Assembly: GCA_000697335.1 (NCBI GenBank)
Contig: JNEM01008576.1
Coordinates: 1 to 11,123, forward strand
Origin: Conidiobolus incongruus B7586
Lineage: Eukaryota; Entomophthoromycota; Entomophthoromycetes; Entomophthorales; Conidiobolaceae
DNA length: 11,123 nucleotides
Direction: 5' to 3'
Under the pieces are notes generated by a model. The model saw nothing but the letters and a program-made list of their open reading frames with translations, was not told where the DNA came from and did no database searches. Made by a program: the position numbers and the translations under genes. Of this stretch, positions 8,331 through 11,123 are shown one piece after another (the stretch's first letter is position 1; every line of letters begins with the position of its first letter).

Positions 8331-8339
8331 TGTTCATTG

Positions 8340-8917
8340 ACAATTGCCAAAAAACATTATTACTATATTTTTCTTGAATCTTAATTATAAAATCTCAATT
8401 TTCGTTCATCCACTTGATTGAATTATTTTACAATCTTGAAAATTTGTTAGTATTTTTAGCAAATCAATAATTCCCAAATAATACATATATAAAATAATAT
8501 TTTGAATATTATTAATTTTAGTATTTGAATTTTGATTATTAAGTTTTATCAACATTTTTAAATCAAATCAATTGTTTAATATTTAACAAAATATTAATTA
8601 ATTTTTTATATTGTTAATTGGTTTCAAATTTAACTATAAAAAATAAATAATATTGAAAATCTTAGTAATTAATATATATTAGACTACTAAAAATATACTA
8701 TTCAGTTGATTTGAATTAAATAGAATTATGTTAAAAAATTGATATTGTTAAAAAGTGAATGCTTCATCAGATGGTATTATTAATTAAAATTATTATTAAA
8801 TATTATTAGAATAAAGAAATTAAAGTGTCAAAGTTAATCATAATAACTCATAAATTTTAAATTAGAAAATGTAAAATATATTATTTATAAAATTTAATTG
8901 CATATAAATCTAAAATG
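8340..8917. other. AT-rich spacer between LPMO gene and tRNA
   Basis: This stretch is almost entirely A/T with dense stops in all frames. I see no gene or ordered repeat. Confidence 0.7.
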
Positions 8918-8922
8918 AAAAA
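8918..8922 (-). terminator. RNA polymerase III terminator of tRNA-Glu
   Basis: A run of five T on the minus strand begins two bases after the discriminator base of the tRNA, the standard Pol III stop signal. Confidence 0.75.
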
Positions 8923-8923
8923 T

Positions 8924-8995
8924 CTCCGATACAGGGAATCGAACCCTGGCCGTGTCGGTGAAAGCGAGAAATCCTAACCACTGGACCGTATCGGA
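8924..8995 (-). tRNA. tRNA-Glu (anticodon UUC)
   Basis: This is a 72-base cloverleaf without intron. The acceptor stem TCCGATA/TATCGGA is fully paired and is followed by discriminator G73. The D-stem is GTCC/GGAT with loop AGTGGTTA. The anticodon loop CTTTCAC gives anticodon TTC, which reads GAA and GAG glutamate codons. The T-arm is CAGGG, TTCGATT, CCCTG. The internal A box (GGTCCAGTGG) and B box (GGTTCGATTCC) are good, and a T-run terminator follows. Acceptor sequence, G73 and anticodon loop match eukaryotic cytosolic tRNA-Glu. One oddity is a C28-C42 mismatch in the anticodon stem (TCTCG against CGACA). The gene is probably functional, but the mismatch leaves some doubt. An inverted repeat begins 46 bases upstream. 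Confidence 0.93.
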
Positions 8996-9041
8996 TTATT
9001 AATTAAGTGACGGATCTGATCTTGTTTCTGCTACCTTCCAG

Positions 9042-9162
9042 CCAATAGAACCATATCACATGTATATGACTTTATCTCAATATCGGTATTATTATATAAA
9101 TACCATCTTTGGTACAATAACTAAGTCTCAGCTTGATAATGTGTGCAATATATACAATAAAC
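9042..9162 (+). repeat. Left arm of long inverted repeat (possible LTR relic)
   Basis: The first 84 bases (9042-9125) match the reverse complement of 9329-9412 without gaps at about 94% identity. Weaker similarity continues to about 9162. Within the arm are a TATA-like string (9093-9102) and AATAAA near its inner end, both as in an LTR. The loose TGAC start at 9008 and the inner AACA end at 9264 would fit an LTR-type unit, but I found no target-site duplication. The position just upstream of a tRNA gene is typical of tRNA-targeting LTR elements. A foldback or MITE-type element is the main alternative. The 64-codon open frame inside it has no protein-like features. Confidence 0.75.
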
Positions 9163-9293
9163 CTTATTTACTTACCTTAATATATTTCTGTTTATTAGTG
9201 GTTCATTCACCAGTATACAGCACAGTTTTTCTTGTACTATACATTGGTAGGTAGATTACTAACAAATAGGAATATGTTAACAACAAGTATAAT

Positions 9294-9412
9294 GTTTATT
9301 GTAGATATTACACAAAAGCAAGCAAAAGCTTAGTTATTATACCAAAGATGGCATTTATACTATAATACCTATATTGAGATAAAGTCATATACATGTGATA
9401 TGGTTCTATTGG
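9294..9412 (-). repeat. Right arm of long inverted repeat (possible LTR relic)
   Basis: This is the mirror copy of 9042-9162; the near-identical part is 9329-9412. The spacer between the arms is about 131 bp and shows no gene. If the arms are LTR relics, they are two solo copies in opposite orientation whose inner ends nearly touch near 9264-9275, and the right copy is the shorter. A transcript across both arms would fold into a long hairpin. Confidence 0.75.
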
Positions 9413-9459
9413 TAGAATGTTATGAGACTTAAGAGAAATGGGGTGAGAACTGTCAGGAT

Positions 9460-10255
9460 TTTAAATTTGGTTTAGTAAAAACTTTAATTATATTTATTCC
9501 AATTTAAAAATATTCATTACCAACTTATTATATTTTTCAAAAAAAATTGTAATTTTAAAATTCAATTTTTTATTTTTTATTTTTTATTTAGTTTTTAAAT
9601 TGTTCAATTGTTTATTTTCTTTTATTTTTATAACTATTAACATTATCATTTAACTTGTTTTATATCTTTACTTTAATAACTTTACTTTTATTACTATTAT
9701 TAAACTTATTAGATTTAATCAAACTTAAATATTTTATTAATTATTAAATTCCAACCATTCTTAATTTTAAAAATATAATTTAATGAAATTTTATATAGAT
9801 ATATATTTTATTTTTTAATAGATTTTAAAGATTATTTTTGTATTATTAATTTATTAATAAATTTAAATTAGTATCCAATAATATAATTTTTTTCATTATT
9901 AAAAGTATTAAAAAGATAAATTATAATTATAAATTAAAAATTATGAATTTTAGATAAAATAATTAAAAATATTTAAATATTAATTTTTTCATATTTTTAT
10001 ATTTTTATATTTTTGTATAGTATTTGAAACAGAAGAATTATTAATTTGAATAAATAATAATATTCAGTTAAAATTAAAATTCAATTTAACAGTAAACTAT
10101 ATTGATTTTTTGGTATAATATATTTATTAAATTAAAAAAATTTTTAAAATATTTAATTTTGAGAAATTAAATAAAATTACTAATGTAATAAAATATTGTA
10201 TTGTAAAATATTAAATAATGAGAAATATTAATTTGAAAAATTTAAAAATAACCAG
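9460..10255. other. AT-rich spacer, no gene seen
   Basis: This is one of the most A/T-biased parts of the window, with homopolymer runs and stops in all frames. It lies downstream of the minus-strand LPMO gene. I see nothing further in it. Confidence 0.7.
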
Positions 10256-10257
10256 CA

Positions 10258-10263
10258 TTTATT
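10258..10263 (-). terminator. Candidate polyadenylation signal of the second AA11 gene
   Basis: AATAAA on the minus strand lies 68 bases after the stop codon at 10332-10334, a normal distance for a fungal 3' UTR. Confidence 0.4.
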
Positions 10264-10331
10264 CATAAAATGATTTAAAAAATTTTCGAATTATAATCAA
10301 TATAATCCAAAAAAATTATTCTATATATTAA

Positions 10332-11123
10332 TTACTCAATTGGGAGACAATTGGCAACTTGAGAATTAATCACACACTTGGTGTTGGGTTTACATCTCTT
10401 TCTAAAGCCGACTTCGTGAACACATTGGATGTAGTATTCGTCATCTTCACAAAAGAGGTCACCGTGCTTACACTTCATGGGCTCGCTGGCAGGTTTTTCG
10501 TTGGTTTGAGAGTTTGAGGTAGTGGGTTGCTTATTGGGAGAAGATCCATTATCATTTTTAGGTTCAGCAGGTTTGGATTGGCTCTCCTTAGGGGTCTCAA
10601 CTTGAGTTTGAACGTTGACAGGATAGGAGCCAGAGTTAGAACCCTTGGAAATGGTGATAGTTTCGGCAGCATTGTAAAGTTCCTTAGCTTTGGTACCGTT
10701 ATCTTCTTCGGGAACGGTGGTGTAGCCTGGAAGATTGGCGATGGCAATGGAACGACCACTGAGTGAATTGTTATCGGAACCTCCTTCAATGGTGATATCA
10801 ATACAATTCATATAGAATTCGCGATTACCAGTCTTGTTAATCCAGAACCATCCGGCAATAGCTTGACCGTTGGGGACATCCTTGGGGATTTGAACATCGT
10901 AGGAATTGGCACCAACCATGCAATCTCCAATAACATCTTTCAAGGTGATAAAATGTTCACCATCATAAGAGAGACCAAATTGGCAGCTACCACCATTGTG
11001 GACAGCAGTACCTTCGAAGGTGAATTGGATGCTTTCACCAGCTTTGTAGGTTGCGACGGGAGCGGTTTGATGGAATTGGCTGCAACCATACTTTTCAACA
11101 GGGGCCATTAAATTGTAGTTGAT
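10332..11123 (-). CDS. Second AA11-type chitin LPMO, 5' end outside window
   Basis: This is a paralogue of the plus-strand LPMO at about 70% identity over the shared catalytic part. The frame runs open to the window edge: five codons (INYNL) precede the first visible ATG and match INYNLMAP of the other protein, so that ATG is internal. The signal peptide, the first mature histidine and roughly 40 residues are missing only because the window ends. Visible catalytic marks are the second brace histidine in TAVHNGGSCQFGLSYDG, the axial tyrosine in GNREFYMNC, and cysteines at the same places as in the paralogue. A K/S/N/P-rich linker replaces the Q-P repeat. The C-terminal module keeps six cysteines with similar spacing (KCKHGDLFC, YYIQC, KRC, TKC, ANC). 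It is presumably secreted and chitin-active. No intron is seen. It is convergent with the other copy, about 2.1 kb apart. Confidence 0.9.
   Translation of the reverse strand: MNYNLMAPVEKYGCSQFHQTAPVATYKAGESIQFTFEGTAVHNGGSCQFGLSYDGEHFITLKDVIGDCMVGANSYDVQIPKDVPNGQAIAGWFWINKTGNREFYMNCIDITIEGGSDNNSLSGRSIAIANLPGYTTVPEEDNGTKAKELYNAAETITISKGSNSGSYPVNVQTQVETPKESQSKPAEPKNDNGSSPNKQPTTSNSQTNEKPASEPMKCKHGDLFCEDDEYYIQCVHEVGFRKRCKPNTKCVINSQVANCLPIE

Noticed and set aside
9060-9254. 64-codon open frame in the left repeat arm
   Set aside because: Y/T/L/I-rich composition, no domain features, and it lies across a repeat arm and its spacer.
10475-11111. Other-frame open frames over the minus-strand AA11 gene
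   Set aside because: They are shadows of the real frame, with no domain features and no conserved counterpart.
1-11123. CRISPR array, bacterial operon or phage system
   Set aside because: There are no regularly spaced repeats and no ribosome-binding-site pattern; the Pol III tRNA signals, TATA boxes, signal peptides and AA11 family point to a fungal nuclear genome.

Overview
The window looks like nuclear DNA of an early-diverging, very AT-rich fungus. Intergenic DNA is almost pure A/T, while the coding regions are clearly richer in G/C and contain no visible introns. The gene content fits a chitin-handling fungus: two secreted AA11-type lytic polysaccharide monooxygenases (LPMOs) and a Kelch-propeller single-pass membrane protein. 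A Zoopagomycota-type genome, such as a Harpellales/Kickxellomycotina insect-gut fungus or a Conidiobolus-like relative, is my best guess. That placement rests on style and gene content only.

Layout. Bases 1-1080 are AT-rich and empty. Bases 1100-1490 form a GC-richer island that begins with a stretch like the 5' part of tRNA-Asp and contains a broken coding-like relic on the minus strand. Bases 1500-2150 hold nothing I can support. A near-perfect hairpin (2151-2172) is followed by a decayed coding-like block that runs up to the Kelch gene (2581-4323, +). Downstream, an isolated GC-rich island (about 4445-4785) holds an unrecognised 70-codon open frame without a start codon and ends in an 8-bp hairpin. 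Bases 4790-7180 are mostly AT-rich spacer with one further broken coding relic (6204-6557, +).

The right third is the most organised part. A complete AA11 LPMO gene (7269-8237, +) and a second AA11 gene (10332 to the window end, -, missing its N-terminus) face each other tail to tail. They share a conserved catalytic domain and a conserved six-cysteine C-terminal module, but their linkers are very different (a Q-P repeat versus a K/S/N/P-rich linker). Between them lie a tRNA-Glu(UUC) gene (-) and, 46 bp upstream of its 5' end, a long inverted repeat. The repeat arms are 84 bp and about 94% identical, with weaker similarity continuing to about 120 bp. The repeat is centred close to the midpoint between the two LPMO stop codons.

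Functionally, the two LPMOs would be exported copper enzymes that oxidatively cleave chitin, the C-terminal module probably tethering them to the polymer. The Kelch protein is probably a cell-surface protein with an extracellular propeller and a 150-residue cytoplasmic tail. Nothing in the sequence links it to the LPMOs beyond proximity.
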